In this document: one piece after another, positions 1 to 9,197 of the stretch | Position numbering within the stretch: position 1 is the first letter of the stretch | How the letters are laid out: each line of letters opens with the position of its first letter | Assembly (NCBI GenBank): GCA_024123915.1 | Contig: CP099650.1 | Coordinates: 7,130,001-7,194,000, forward strand | DNA: 64,000 bases | Direction of reading: 5' to 3' | Source of the DNA: Oxalobacteraceae bacterium OTU3CAMAD1 | Lineage (GTDB): Bacteria > Pseudomonadota > Gammaproteobacteria > Burkholderiales > Burkholderiaceae_D | Notes under the pieces: generated by a model | Told to the model about the DNA's origin: nothing | The model's database searches: none | What the model saw: only the letters and a program-made list of their open reading frames with translations | Translations under genes and position numbers: made by a program

Positions 1-426
1 GGCTACGAGGCGCCGCACCACCCGGTGCAGATCGTTGGCGATCCGACCATGCTGCGCGAGCTGCTGTCCAACCTGATCGACAACGCGCTGCGCTACACGC
101 CGGCCGGCGGCAGCGTGACGGTGCGGGTGCGCGGCCACCAGGGCGAGCCGGGCTATCTGGAAGTCGAGGACACCGGCCCGGGCATCGCCAAGGCCGAGCG
201 CGAGCGGGTGTTCGAGCGCTTTTACCGCATCCTCGGCCACACCGCCGAAGGCAGCGGCCTGGGGCTGGCGATCGTACGCGAGATCGCCCAGCAGCACGGC
301 GCCGAGGTCGACATCTACAGCAATCCCCGTTCGCTGCAACCGAAGCTGCCGGGCTGCCTGTTCCGCGTCAGCTTCCCGCCGCCGCCACCGCCGGAAGAAG
401 AAAACGAAGCGCCACATTATGGATGA
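1..426 (+). CDS. Sensor histidine kinase, C-terminal part (cut by window start)
   Basis: The reading frame is open from base 1, so this is the 3' end of a longer gene. The 141 visible codons form the HATPase_c ATP-binding domain: the N-box is NLIDNALRYTP, the G1 box is DTGPGIA, and the G2 box is GSGLGLAIV. A short proline-rich tail ends the protein. In this family the domain transfers phosphate from ATP to a histidine in the DHp domain, which lies outside the window. The last 8 bases overlap the start of the symporter small-subunit gene, so the kinase probably belongs to the same transcript and may control or sense the transported solute. The partner response regulator is not visible. The ligand is unknown. 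Confidence 0.9.
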   Translation, partial: GYEAPHHPVQIVGDPTMLRELLSNLIDNALRYTPAGGSVTVRVRGHQGEPGYLEVEDTGPGIAKAERERVFERFYRILGHTAEGSGLGLAIVREIAQQHGAEVDIYSNPRSLQPKLPGCLFRVSFPPPPPPEEENEAPHYG

Positions 427-733
427 CACCAAGGCCCCGACCACCCCACCGCTGACGCGCAAACAGCACTGGCGCAAGACCCGCGCCATGACCGGCTGGC
501 TATTGCTGCTGTGGCTGCTCACCGGCTTCTGCGTCGCCTTCTTCGCGCGCGAGCTGACGGGGCTCAGCGTGTTCGGCTGGCCGTTGTCGTTCTACCTGGC
601 CGCGCAGGGCGCCTCGCTGGTGTCGCTGGCCATCCTGGCGTTCTACGCCTGGCGCATGCGCCGCCTCGACCTGGCGGCCACATCGCCCAGGTCATCGGTC
701 CAGCCATCGGCCCTGAAGGAGCCGCGCGCTTGA
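419..733 (+). CDS. DUF4212 sodium/solute symporter small subunit
   Basis: A 104-residue membrane protein with two hydrophobic segments (about residues 24-46 and 54-78), preceded by a basic stretch (RKQHWRKTR). Size, topology and position directly before a VC_2705-type symporter match the DUF4212 family, the proposed small subunit of these sodium:solute symporters. The ATG overlaps the kinase stop by 8 bases, and its own TGA overlaps the TTG start of the next gene, so the three genes look translationally coupled. Function beyond supporting the large subunit is not known for the family. Confidence 0.85.
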   Translation: MDDTKAPTTPPLTRKQHWRKTRAMTGWLLLLWLLTGFCVAFFARELTGLSVFGWPLSFYLAAQGASLVSLAILAFYAWRMRRLDLAATSPRSSVQPSALKEPRA

Positions 734-2796
734 AAGAGAACAGTTCCTTCTTCCGGCGGCTGAGCCGCTACTACCTGCTATTCACGCTCGGCTTCGTCTT
801 CTTCCTGATCTCGCTGGCCGTGCTGGAACAAGAGGGCATGCCGCGCGTGTGGATCGGCTACCTGTTCATGTTCGCCACCATCGTGCTGTACGCCACGCTG
901 GGCGTGCTCAGCCGTACCTCCAACGTGCTGGAATACTACGTCGCCGGGCGCCGCGTGCCGGCCATGTTCAACGGCATGGCCACCGCCGCCGACTGGATCT
1001 CGGCCGCCAGCTTCATCAGCCTGGCCGGCGGCCTGTATCTGCACGGCTTCGACGGCCTGGCCTACATCATGGGCTGGACCGGCGGCTATTGCCTGGTGGC
1101 GCTGCTGATCGCGCCCTACCTGCGCAAGTTCAGCCAGTACACCATCCCCGACTTCCTGGCCGTGCGCTACGGCGGCGCCAGCGGCGACATCAGCCGGGGC
1201 GGCCGCGCTGTGCGCATCATCGCCGTCATCGCCACCATCATCGTCTCGTTCACCTACGTGGTGGCGCAGATCTACGCGGTCGGGCTGATCGCCTCGCGCT
1301 TCACCGGCGTCGACTTCTCGGTCGGCATTTTCCTCGGCCTCGCCAGCATCCTGGTGTGCTCCTTCCTGGGCGGCATGCGCGCCATCACCTGGACCCAGGT
1401 GGCGCAATACATCATCATCCTGGTCGCCTTCCTGATGCCGGCCATCTGGCTGTCGGCCAAGCACAGCGACAACCCGATCCCGCAGGTGGCCTACGGCAAG
1501 CTGCTGCCGCAGCTGAGCGCGCGCGAGGCGGTGCTGCAGGAGGACCCGAAGGAGGCCGAGGTGCGCGCCATCTTCCGCCAGCGCGCCGACGATTATCAGT
1601 TGCGCCTCAACACCCTGCCATCGTCGTGGGAGGCCGGACGGCTGCAAATGCAGCGCAAGCTCGACGACGTTAAGCTGCGCAACGCCTCGCTGCTGGAGAT
1701 CCGCAACGCCGAGCGCGCGATGATCGCCTATCCCAAGGACGCCGACGAGGCGGCGCGCATGTGGTCGGACGCGCGCGCCCAGAACCTGGCCCGCGCCGAG
1801 CCGATCACGCCGCACGCCACGCCCTACCCCGGCGATCCGGCCACCTCCGACATCAAGCGCAACAACTTCCTGGCGCTGGTGTTCTGCCTGATGTTGGGCA
1901 CGGCCGCGCTGCCGCACATCCTGATGCGCTCGTACACCACGCCGTCGGTGCACGAGACGCGCGTGTCGGTGTTCTGGACCCTGTTCTTCATCCTGCTGAT
2001 CTACCTGACCATCCCGGCGCTGGCGGTGCTGGTCAAGTACGACATCTACAGCGCGCTGGTCGGCAGCGACTTCTCGCACCTGCCCAACTGGGTGTCGTAC
2101 TGGAGCAATGTCGACAAGATCAATCCGCTGTTCAGCATCAGCGACATCAACCGCGACGGCGTGGTGCAGCTGGCCGAGATCACCATCGACGCCGACGTGC
2201 TGGTGCTGGCCACGCCGGAGATCGCCGGCCTGCCGTACGTGGTCTCCGGCCTGGTGGCGGCCGGCGGGCTGGCGGCGGCGCTGTCGACCGCCGACGGCCT
2301 GCTGCTGGCGATCTCCAACGCGCTGTCGCACGACATCTATTACAAGATCGTCGACCGCACCGCCTCCACGCAAAAGCGCGTGACGATCTCCAAGCTGCTG
2401 CTGCTGGGGGTGGCCTTCATCGCCGCCTACGCCGCCTCGACCAAGCCCGGCGACATCATCTCGCTGGTCGGCGCGGCGTTCTCGCTGGCCGGCTCGGCGA
2501 TGTTCCCGGCGCTGGCGCTGGGCGTGTTCTGGAAGCGCGCCAACCACCAGGGCGCCGTGGCCGGCATGATCGCCGGCTTCTCCGTGTGCCTGTATTACAT
2601 GTTGCACACCAATCCCATCCTCGGCGGCAGCGCGGCCGGCCAGTGGTTCCACATCGCGCCGATCTCGGCCGGCATCTTCGGCGTGCCGGCGGGCCTGCTG
2701 ACGATGGTCGTCGTCAGCCTGATGACGCCGGCGCCGGACCCGGAGACCGCCGCGCTGGTCGATTACATTCGCGCGCCCGAACACAAGGACATGTAA
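730..2796 (+). CDS. Sodium:solute symporter, VC_2705-type large subunit
   Basis: A 688-residue polytopic inner-membrane protein of the SSS family, with about 13 hydrophobic segments and the conserved regions ADWISAASF and GMRAITWTQ. It probably takes up acetate or another small carboxylate with Na+, but the substrate cannot be read from sequence. I chose the TTG at 730 because AAGGAG lies at 716-721 and the TTG overlaps the previous stop codon. The open frame continues upstream, but only as a shadow of the small-subunit gene. Residues about 243-375 form an unusual hydrophilic, charged, probably helical insertion between membrane segments. An ATG at 838 is an alternative but would cut off the first membrane helix. 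Confidence 0.88.
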   Translation: MKENSSFFRRLSRYYLLFTLGFVFFLISLAVLEQEGMPRVWIGYLFMFATIVLYATLGVLSRTSNVLEYYVAGRRVPAMFNGMATAADWISAASFISLAGGLYLHGFDGLAYIMGWTGGYCLVALLIAPYLRKFSQYTIPDFLAVRYGGASGDISRGGRAVRIIAVIATIIVSFTYVVAQIYAVGLIASRFTGVDFSVGIFLGLASILVCSFLGGMRAITWTQVAQYIIILVAFLMPAIWLSAKHSDNPIPQVAYGKLLPQLSAREAVLQEDPKEAEVRAIFRQRADDYQLRLNTLPSSWEAGRLQMQRKLDDVKLRNASLLEIRNAERAMIAYPKDADEAARMWSDARAQNLARAEPITPHATPYPGDPATSDIKRNNFLALVFCLMLGTAALPHILMRSYTTPSVHETRVSVFWTLFFILLIYLTIPALAVLVKYDIYSALVGSDFSHLPNWVSYWSNVDKINPLFSISDINRDGVVQLAEITIDADVLVLATPEIAGLPYVVSGLVAAGGLAAALSTADGLLLAISNALSHDIYYKIVDRTASTQKRVTISKLLLLGVAFIAAYAASTKPGDIISLVGAAFSLAGSAMFPALALGVFWKRANHQGAVAGMIAGFSVCLYYMLHTNPILGGSAAGQWFHIAPISAGIFGVPAGLLTMVVVSLMTPAPDPETAALVDYIRAPEHKDM

Positions 2797-2826
2797 CGTT
2801 ACATTTCAGGCATCAAGGAGATATGA

Positions 2827-2839
2827 CGGATTTGATAAC
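2827..2839 (+). promoter_or_regulatory. 13-bp element shared by two S9 peptidase genes, copy 1
   Basis: CGGATTTGATAAC is identical to 4967-4979. The last base lies 44 nt before the ATG of the first S9 peptidase gene; in the second gene the distance is 46 nt. The flanks are also similar (GGAGA upstream). It may be a promoter or regulator site copied with the gene duplication. TTTGATAAC could hold a -10 element. The third paralogue lacks it. Confidence 0.4.
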
Positions 2840-2882
2840 TGGATGATACCCTGCGGAAGTTATCCTACTTTCATAGAGTGTC

Positions 2883-4934
2883 ATGAAATTCAAGCCATTG
2901 CTCGTCCGTTCCACACTTATCGCGTTGACCTTGCTGGCGTTGTCGCCGGCGGCGACGGCAGCCGCCGACGATGCGCCGGCCATCACCGCCGCCGCGCGTC
3001 CGCCGATCGCCGACTTCTTCAGCAATCCCGAGTTCAGCGGCGCGCTGCTCTCGCCCAGCGGAAAATATCTGGCCGTGCGCATGGGCAAAAAGGACCATCG
3101 CGACATGCTGGCCGTGATCACGCTCAGCGACAACAGCGTCAAGGCCGTGGGCAACTTCAGCGACGCCGACATCGGCAGCTTCGACTGGGTCAACGACGAG
3201 CGGCTGGTGTTCACCGCCACCGACCGCACCGTCGGCCAGGGGGACGCGCGCTACGCCCCCGGCCTGTACTCGGTCAACCGCGACGGCAGCAAGTTCATCC
3301 AGCTGGCCAGCCGCGCCGGCCAGCCCTTCATCACGGCGGGCGGCGCCACCGCCATCCACAGTCGCGAGCTGCTGCCGTGGAATACCTATTTGCTGGGCCA
3401 ACGGACCAAGCAGGATTCCGAGTTCGTCTACGTGGTCAAACCGGCCATCCAACGGCCCGGGCAAATCGACTACATCGAGCTCGAACGCCTCAACACGCTG
3501 ACCGGGCGCTACACGGCGTTCAGACGGCCCGGCGACAGCATGTCCTGGCTGCTCGACAACGACGGCGAGCCGCGCCTGACTGCCACGGTCGAGAAGGGCA
3601 TCAAGACGATCTACTACCGCGACCCGGCCAAGGAGCAGGAATGGCGCAAGCTCGTCAGCTTCAACAACTACACCGGCGGCAAGGGCGCGTTCAGGCCGCT
3701 CGCGTTCGGGCCGGACGGCACGCTGTATGTGACCAGCAACGCCGGCCAGGACAAGACGGCCGTCTACACCTTCGATCTGGCCGCCAATAAAATCTCGGAA
3801 CAGCCGGTGATCGTGCTCGACGGCTATGATTTCACAGGCAATCTCATCTTCGGGGACAACAAACTGCTGGGCGTGCGGCGCCTGACGGACGCCTGGGACA
3901 CGACCTGGCTCGACGCCGGCATGAAGGCGATGCAGGCCAAGATCGACGAGATGCTGCCCAACACCATCAACCTGCTGTCCCTGCCGACCCGGCCGGAGTC
4001 GCCGTGGGTGCTGGTGGAATCGTACTCGGACCTGTTTCCACCGCGCGCGATGCTCTACAACAGCGACACCAAAAAACTCAATTTGATCGGCGGCACCCAT
4101 CCGCAAATCGATCCGACGCGGATGGCGCCGCAATCCTTGGTCCACTACAAGGCGCGCGACGGCCTGGTGATTCCGGCGTGGCTGACCATGCCGCGCGGCG
4201 CCAACAAAAACCTGCCGCTGGTAGTGCTGGTGCACGGCGGCCCCTACGTTCGCGGCGGCAGCTGGGGCTGGGATGCCGACGCCCAGTTCCTGGCCTCGCG
4301 CGGCTACGCGGTGCTGGAGCCGGAGTACCGCGGCAGCACCGGCTTCGGCAGGAAGCTGTTTCGCGCCGGCTGGAAGCAATGGGGCTTGAAAATGCAGGAC
4401 GACATCGCCGACGGCGCGCGCTGGGCCATCGCCCAGGGCACCGCCGACGCCAAGCGCATCTGCATCGCCGGCGCCAGCTACGGCGGCTATGCCACGTTGA
4501 TGGGCCTGGTCAACGATCCCGACCTGTACAAATGCGGCATCGACTGGGCCGGCGTGACCGACATCAACCTGCTGTACGACGGCCAATGGAATTACACGTC
4601 CGACCTGGACGACGCCTGGAAGCAATACGGCATGCCGACCCTGGTCGGCGACCAGGTCAAGGACGCCGAGCAGTTGAAGGCCACCTCGCCGCTGGTGCAG
4701 GCGGCGCGCATTAAGCAGCCGCTGCTGCTGGCCTACGGCGGCGCCGACATGCGCGTGCCGCTGCCGCACGGCACACGGTTCTACAAGGCCGTCAAGGAAG
4801 GCAACCCCAACGTCGAATGGATCGAGTACGAGGAGGAAGGCCACGGCTGGGCGTTGCCGAAAAACCGCATCGACTTCTGGGGACGGGTGGAGAAATTCCT
4901 GGACAAAAATATCGGCCCTGCGGCCGCGCCGTAG
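2883..4934 (+). CDS. S9 family prolyl-oligopeptidase-like peptidase, paralogue 1
   Basis: A 683-residue serine peptidase of the prolyl oligopeptidase/acylaminoacyl peptidase type. It starts with a Sec signal peptide (basic MKFK, hydrophobic core, ATAAADD), so it should act in the periplasm or outside. The first two thirds look like a beta-propeller that restricts access to the site. The C-terminal third is an alpha/beta hydrolase with catalytic Ser532 (GASYGGY), Asp622 (GGADMRVP) and His654 (EEGHGW). Such enzymes cut short peptides, often after proline or from blocked N-termini. It is the first of three tandem paralogues on the same strand. The ATG at 2883 was chosen because it gives a clean signal peptide. 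The upstream RBS is weak (GAGTG). Confidence 0.9.
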   Translation: MKFKPLLVRSTLIALTLLALSPAATAAADDAPAITAAARPPIADFFSNPEFSGALLSPSGKYLAVRMGKKDHRDMLAVITLSDNSVKAVGNFSDADIGSFDWVNDERLVFTATDRTVGQGDARYAPGLYSVNRDGSKFIQLASRAGQPFITAGGATAIHSRELLPWNTYLLGQRTKQDSEFVYVVKPAIQRPGQIDYIELERLNTLTGRYTAFRRPGDSMSWLLDNDGEPRLTATVEKGIKTIYYRDPAKEQEWRKLVSFNNYTGGKGAFRPLAFGPDGTLYVTSNAGQDKTAVYTFDLAANKISEQPVIVLDGYDFTGNLIFGDNKLLGVRRLTDAWDTTWLDAGMKAMQAKIDEMLPNTINLLSLPTRPESPWVLVESYSDLFPPRAMLYNSDTKKLNLIGGTHPQIDPTRMAPQSLVHYKARDGLVIPAWLTMPRGANKNLPLVVLVHGGPYVRGGSWGWDADAQFLASRGYAVLEPEYRGSTGFGRKLFRAGWKQWGLKMQDDIADGARWAIAQGTADAKRICIAGASYGGYATLMGLVNDPDLYKCGIDWAGVTDINLLYDGQWNYTSDLDDAWKQYGMPTLVGDQVKDAEQLKATSPLVQAARIKQPLLLAYGGADMRVPLPHGTRFYKAVKEGNPNVEWIEYEEEGHGWALPKNRIDFWGRVEKFLDKNIGPAAAP

Positions 4935-4966
4935 GCCGCCAGCAACAGCATCATGGAGAAATGTGG

Positions 4967-4979
4967 CGGATTTGATAAC
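4967..4979 (+). promoter_or_regulatory. 13-bp element shared by two S9 peptidase genes, copy 2
   Basis: CGGATTTGATAAC lies 46 nt before the ATG at 5025 and is identical to the copy before the first paralogue. Its presence between genes 1 and 2 suggests that gene 2 has its own promoter and is not only read through from gene 1. Confidence 0.4.
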
Positions 4980-5024
4980 CCGGTGGTATTGTTCGACACT
5001 TCCAATATTCCACCGCCCGCCCCA

Positions 5025-7079
5025 ATGCGATTTCATCAGCTGTTAGTCCGCGCCACCCTGACGGCCGCCGCCGCATGCATGGTCCAAATCCCGACCGCAC
5101 ACGCCGCCGACGCGGCGGCCTTGGGCGCCGCGACCACGCAAGCGCCGCCGATCGCCGCGTTCTATGACAACCCAAGCTTCAGCGGCGCGCTGCTCTCGCC
5201 CAGCGGCAAGTATCTGGCCGTGCGCGTGGCCGGCAAGGACAGCCGCGATCGCCTGGGCGTGATGACGTTGAGCGACTCCAGCGTCAAGGTGGTGGGCGCC
5301 TTCACCGACGCCGACATCGGTTCCTTCCAGTGGGTCAACGACGAGCGGTTGGTGTTCACCGCCACAGACCGCAGCGTCGGCCAGGGCGATGTGCGCTATG
5401 CGCCGGGGCTGTTCGCGATCGACCGCGACGGCAGCAAGTTCCTGCAACTGGTCGCCCGCAGCGGCAAACCGTTCGTCACCGGCGGCAGCTTCGGCGCCCG
5501 CAGCCGCGAAATGCTGCCATGGAACACCTATTTGCTGGGCCAGAAGAACGGCCAGAATTCCGACGACATCTACGTCACCTACCGCGCCGTCACCAACCAT
5601 GGCCAGATCGACTATGTCGATCTGCAGCGCCTCAACACGACCACCGGCCGCTATACGTCGTTCAAGCGTCCCGGCAACAGCATGAACTGGCTGCTCGACA
5701 ACAACGGCGAGCCGCGCCTGACCACCACCATCGAAGGCAGGACCAGCACCATTTATTACCGCGACCCGGCCAAGGACGACGAATGGCGCAAGCTCGTCAG
5801 CTTCGACGCCTACACCGGCGGCAAGGACGCCTTCAGCCCGCTGGCCTTCGGGCCGGACGGCACCTTGTACGTGATCAGCCATGCCGACCAGGACAAGTCG
5901 GCCGTGTATACCTTCGACTTCGCCACCAACAAGATTTCCGACCAACCGGTGGTGCGGCTGGCGGACTACGACTTCAGCGGCAGCCTGCTGTTCGGCAAGG
6001 GCAAGCTGCTCGGCGTGCGCCGCCTGACCGACGCGCGCGACACCGATTGGCTCGACGACGGCATGAAGGCGATGCAGGCCCAGGTCGACCGGATGCTGCC
6101 CAACACCGTCAACCTGCTGTCGCTGCCGACACGGCCGGCGTCGCCGTGGGTGATGGTGACGGCTTATTCCGACCTGTTCCCGGCGCGCACGATGATCTAC
6201 AACAGCGACACCCAAAAATTGCGCCTGCTCGGCAACAGTCATCCGCAAATCGACCCCGAGCGGATGGCCCAACAAACGCTGGTGCGCTACAAGGCGCGCG
6301 ACGGTCTGGAGATTCCAGCCTGGCTGACCCTGCCCAAGGGCGGCGGCAAGAACCTGCCGATGGTGGTGCTGGTCCACGGCGGCCCCTACGTGCGCGGCGG
6401 CAGCTGGGGCTGGGATGCGAACACCCAGTTCCTGGCCTCGCGCGGCTACGCGGTGCTGGAGCCGGAGTTTCGCGGCAGCACCGGCTTCGGCACCAAGCAT
6501 TTCCGCGCCGGATGGAAGCAATGGGGCTTGAAGATGCAGGACGACATCGCCGACGGCGCGCGCTGGGCCATCGCCCAGGGCACGGCCGACCCCAAGCGCA
6601 TCTGCATCGCCGGCGCCAGCTACGGCGGCTACGCCACCTTGATGGGCCTGATCAACGACCCGGACCTGTACAAATGCGGCGTCAACTGGATCGGCGTGAC
6701 CGACATCAACCTGCTGTACGACGGCCACTGGAACTTCACCTCCGACCTGCCCGACGGCTGGAAGCAGTACGGCATGCCGGAGTTGATCGGCGACCAGGTC
6801 AAGGACGCCGAGCAACTGAAGGCCACCTCGCCGCTGCTGCAGGCGTCGCGCATCAAGCAACCGCTGTTGCTGGCCTACGGCGGCGCCGACCGGCGCGTGC
6901 CGCTGCCGCACGGCACCAAGTTCCACAAGGCAGTGAAGGAGGGCAACCCCAACGTCGAATGGATCGAGTACGAGGAGGAAGGCCACGGCTGGACGCTGCC
7001 GAAGAACCGCATCGATTTCTGGGGCCGGGTGGAGAAATTCCTGGACAAGAATATCGGCCCGAACATGACGCAGCCCTGA
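5025..7079 (+). CDS. S9 family prolyl-oligopeptidase-like peptidase, paralogue 2
   Basis: A 684-residue exported serine peptidase, closely similar along its whole length to the gene before it. The catalytic residues fall at exactly the same positions: Ser532, Asp622 and His654. The protein from the ATG at 5025 begins MRFHQLLVRA, followed by a hydrophobic core and an ATAHAADA-like cleavage region, a good signal peptide. The frame is open back to an ATG at 4953, but the extra 24 residues would bury the signal peptide and contain the shared upstream element, so I reject that start. No strong RBS is seen. Divergence from paralogue 1 is spread over both domains, as expected for an older duplication with retained function. 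Confidence 0.88.
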   Translation: MRFHQLLVRATLTAAAACMVQIPTAHAADAAALGAATTQAPPIAAFYDNPSFSGALLSPSGKYLAVRVAGKDSRDRLGVMTLSDSSVKVVGAFTDADIGSFQWVNDERLVFTATDRSVGQGDVRYAPGLFAIDRDGSKFLQLVARSGKPFVTGGSFGARSREMLPWNTYLLGQKNGQNSDDIYVTYRAVTNHGQIDYVDLQRLNTTTGRYTSFKRPGNSMNWLLDNNGEPRLTTTIEGRTSTIYYRDPAKDDEWRKLVSFDAYTGGKDAFSPLAFGPDGTLYVISHADQDKSAVYTFDFATNKISDQPVVRLADYDFSGSLLFGKGKLLGVRRLTDARDTDWLDDGMKAMQAQVDRMLPNTVNLLSLPTRPASPWVMVTAYSDLFPARTMIYNSDTQKLRLLGNSHPQIDPERMAQQTLVRYKARDGLEIPAWLTLPKGGGKNLPMVVLVHGGPYVRGGSWGWDANTQFLASRGYAVLEPEFRGSTGFGTKHFRAGWKQWGLKMQDDIADGARWAIAQGTADPKRICIAGASYGGYATLMGLINDPDLYKCGVNWIGVTDINLLYDGHWNFTSDLPDGWKQYGMPELIGDQVKDAEQLKATSPLLQASRIKQPLLLAYGGADRRVPLPHGTKFHKAVKEGNPNVEWIEYEEEGHGWTLPKNRIDFWGRVEKFLDKNIGPNMTQP

Positions 7080-7123
7080 GCGCCAAAGCCGTTCGTTAAT
7101 CAAAATATCTAACTATAATAACT

Positions 7124-9145
7124 ATGAGACTCAACCAACTCCTCCTCCGCAGCGCCCTGGCGGCGGCTGCCGCCTTCGCCGCCCAGTGGTCCGCCGCGCA
7201 TGCCGCCGACACGCCGGCGGCGGCCACTCCCCCGGCGCGGCCGCCGATCGCCAGCTTCTTCTCCAATCCGTCCTTCAACGGCGCCATGCTGTCGCCCAAC
7301 GGCCGCTATCTGGCCGCCTTCACCGGCGCCCAAGGGCGGCGCGACGGCCTGGCAGTGGTCGACCTCGGCGACATGAGCGCGCGCATGGTGGCCCAGTTCT
7401 CCGACACCGATATCGGCGAGGCGCGCTGGGTCAACAACGACCGCCTGATGTTCAGCACGACCGACAAGACCACCGGCCAGCGCGACCTGCGCTTCGGTCC
7501 CGGCCTGTTCGCGGCCAACCGCGACGGCAAGGGTTTTCGCCAGTTGGCCAAGCGCAACTCGCCGTTCGTCACCAGTGGCGGCGACAGTGAAATGCTGCCA
7601 TGGCACACCTTCATGCTCGAGCAGGACGGACCGCAGACCGGCGAGGACATCTACGTCAGCGACGCCGGCATCGTCAACCCCGGCATCCTGGTCTCGCTGG
7701 ACCTGCTGCGCCTGAACACCCGCACCGGCGGCGCGAAACCGGTCGACCATCCCGGCGTGGCGCGCTCGTGGCTGCTCGACCAGAACGGCGAACCGCGCCT
7801 GGTCGAAACGCTGGACAAGAACATGCGCTCGATCCGCTACCTGGACCCGGCCACGCGGCAATGGCGCGTGCTGGCGACCTTCGACGCCTATGTCGGCGGC
7901 GACAACGAGTTCGATCCGCTGGCCTTCGGGCCCGACGGCGCGCTGTACGTCACCAGCAACCGTGGCGGCGACCGCAGCTCCCTGTATCGTTACGACCTGG
8001 CCCACAACAAACTGGGCGCATCCCTGGTAAGCCTGGACGGCTTCGATTTCCGCGGCCATCTGATCATCAGCAACAACAAGCTGCTCGGCGTGCGGGTGCA
8101 TGCCGACGCCGTTGGCACGGCATGGTTCGATCCGGCCATGAAGGCGCTGCAGCAAACCGTCGACGCCAGGCTGCCCGGCACCATCAATCTGATCACACCC
8201 GCCCGCCGTCCGGAAACGCCGTGGGTGCTGGTGCAATCGTTCTCCGACCAGCAACCGTCGCGCTACCTGATTTTCAACACCGAGACCAAGCGCATGAGCG
8301 AGGTCGGCACCGTCGCCCCCGACATCAAGCCGGCCGAGATGGGCACGCGCGAGCTGGTGCGCTACGCCGCGCGCGACGGCCTCGACATCCCGGCCTGGCT
8401 GACGTTGCCGCCGGGCGGCCAGCACAAGAATTTGCCGATGGTGGTGCTGGTGCACGGCGGCCCCTTCGTGCGCGGCGGCAGCTGGAACTGGAACGCCGAC
8501 GCCCAGTTCCTGGCCTCGCGCGGCTACGCGGTGCTGGAGCCGGAGTTTCGCGGCAGCACTGGCTATGGCGAAAAACATTTCCGCGCCGGCTGGAAGCAAT
8601 GGGGCTTGAAGATGCAGGACGATATCGCCGACGGCACCCGCTGGGCGATCGCCCAGGGCACCGCCGACGCCAAGCGCATCTGCATCGCCGGCGCCAGCTA
8701 CGGCGGCTACGCCACCTTGATGGGCCTGATCAACGATCCCGACCTATATAAATGCGGCATCGACTGGGTGGGCGTCACCGACATCGGCCTGATGTACGAC
8801 GCCGGCTGGCGCTACAGCTCGGACATCTCCAACGACTGGAAGCAGTACGGCATGCCGCAGCTGGTAGGCGACCGGGTCAAGGACGCAGAGCAACTCAAGG
8901 CGACCTCGCCGCTGGAGCAGGCGGCCCGCATCAAGCAGCCGTTGCTGCTGGCCTACGGCGGCGCCGACCTGCGGGTGCCGCTGGTCCACGGCGTCAAGTT
9001 CTACGACGCCGTCAAGCGCACCAACCCGAACGTCGAGTGGGTTGAATACGCGGAGGAAGGCCACGGCTGGGCGCTGCCGAAAAACCGCATCGATTTCTGG
9101 GGCCGGGTGGAAAAGTTCCTGGATAAAAACATCGGTGGGAAGTAA
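7124..9145 (+). CDS. S9 family prolyl-oligopeptidase-like peptidase, paralogue 3
   Basis: A 673-residue member of the same tandem family and the most divergent of the three. It has a signal peptide (MRLNQLLLRS, a hydrophobic stretch, AAHAADT), an N-terminal propeller-like region and a catalytic domain with Ser525 (GASYGGY), Asp615 (GGADLRVP) and His647 (EEGHGW). The stretch from the nucleophile loop to the C-terminus (for example KNRIDFWGRVEKFLDKNIG) is almost the same in all three proteins. The propeller half differs more, which suggests that substrate access has changed while the chemistry has not. The 44-nt gap before it lacks the 13-bp element of the other two genes but is AT-rich (CTATAATAACT just before the ATG). 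Confidence 0.88.
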   Translation: MRLNQLLLRSALAAAAAFAAQWSAAHAADTPAAATPPARPPIASFFSNPSFNGAMLSPNGRYLAAFTGAQGRRDGLAVVDLGDMSARMVAQFSDTDIGEARWVNNDRLMFSTTDKTTGQRDLRFGPGLFAANRDGKGFRQLAKRNSPFVTSGGDSEMLPWHTFMLEQDGPQTGEDIYVSDAGIVNPGILVSLDLLRLNTRTGGAKPVDHPGVARSWLLDQNGEPRLVETLDKNMRSIRYLDPATRQWRVLATFDAYVGGDNEFDPLAFGPDGALYVTSNRGGDRSSLYRYDLAHNKLGASLVSLDGFDFRGHLIISNNKLLGVRVHADAVGTAWFDPAMKALQQTVDARLPGTINLITPARRPETPWVLVQSFSDQQPSRYLIFNTETKRMSEVGTVAPDIKPAEMGTRELVRYAARDGLDIPAWLTLPPGGQHKNLPMVVLVHGGPFVRGGSWNWNADAQFLASRGYAVLEPEFRGSTGYGEKHFRAGWKQWGLKMQDDIADGTRWAIAQGTADAKRICIAGASYGGYATLMGLINDPDLYKCGIDWVGVTDIGLMYDAGWRYSSDISNDWKQYGMPQLVGDRVKDAEQLKATSPLEQAARIKQPLLLAYGGADLRVPLVHGVKFYDAVKRTNPNVEWVEYAEEGHGWALPKNRIDFWGRVEKFLDKNIGGK

Positions 9146-9197
9146 AAAATTCGCTGTATAGTCACGGCTCAGTCTTATCAACGATAAGGAGCGGAAC

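Noticed and set aside
2871..5036. Very long open frame opposite the first S9 peptidase gene (721 codons), and similar ones opposite the other two.
   Set aside because: Caused by high GC and third-position bias; composition is Arg/Gln/His/Val-rich with no domain, and the plus-strand genes are certain.
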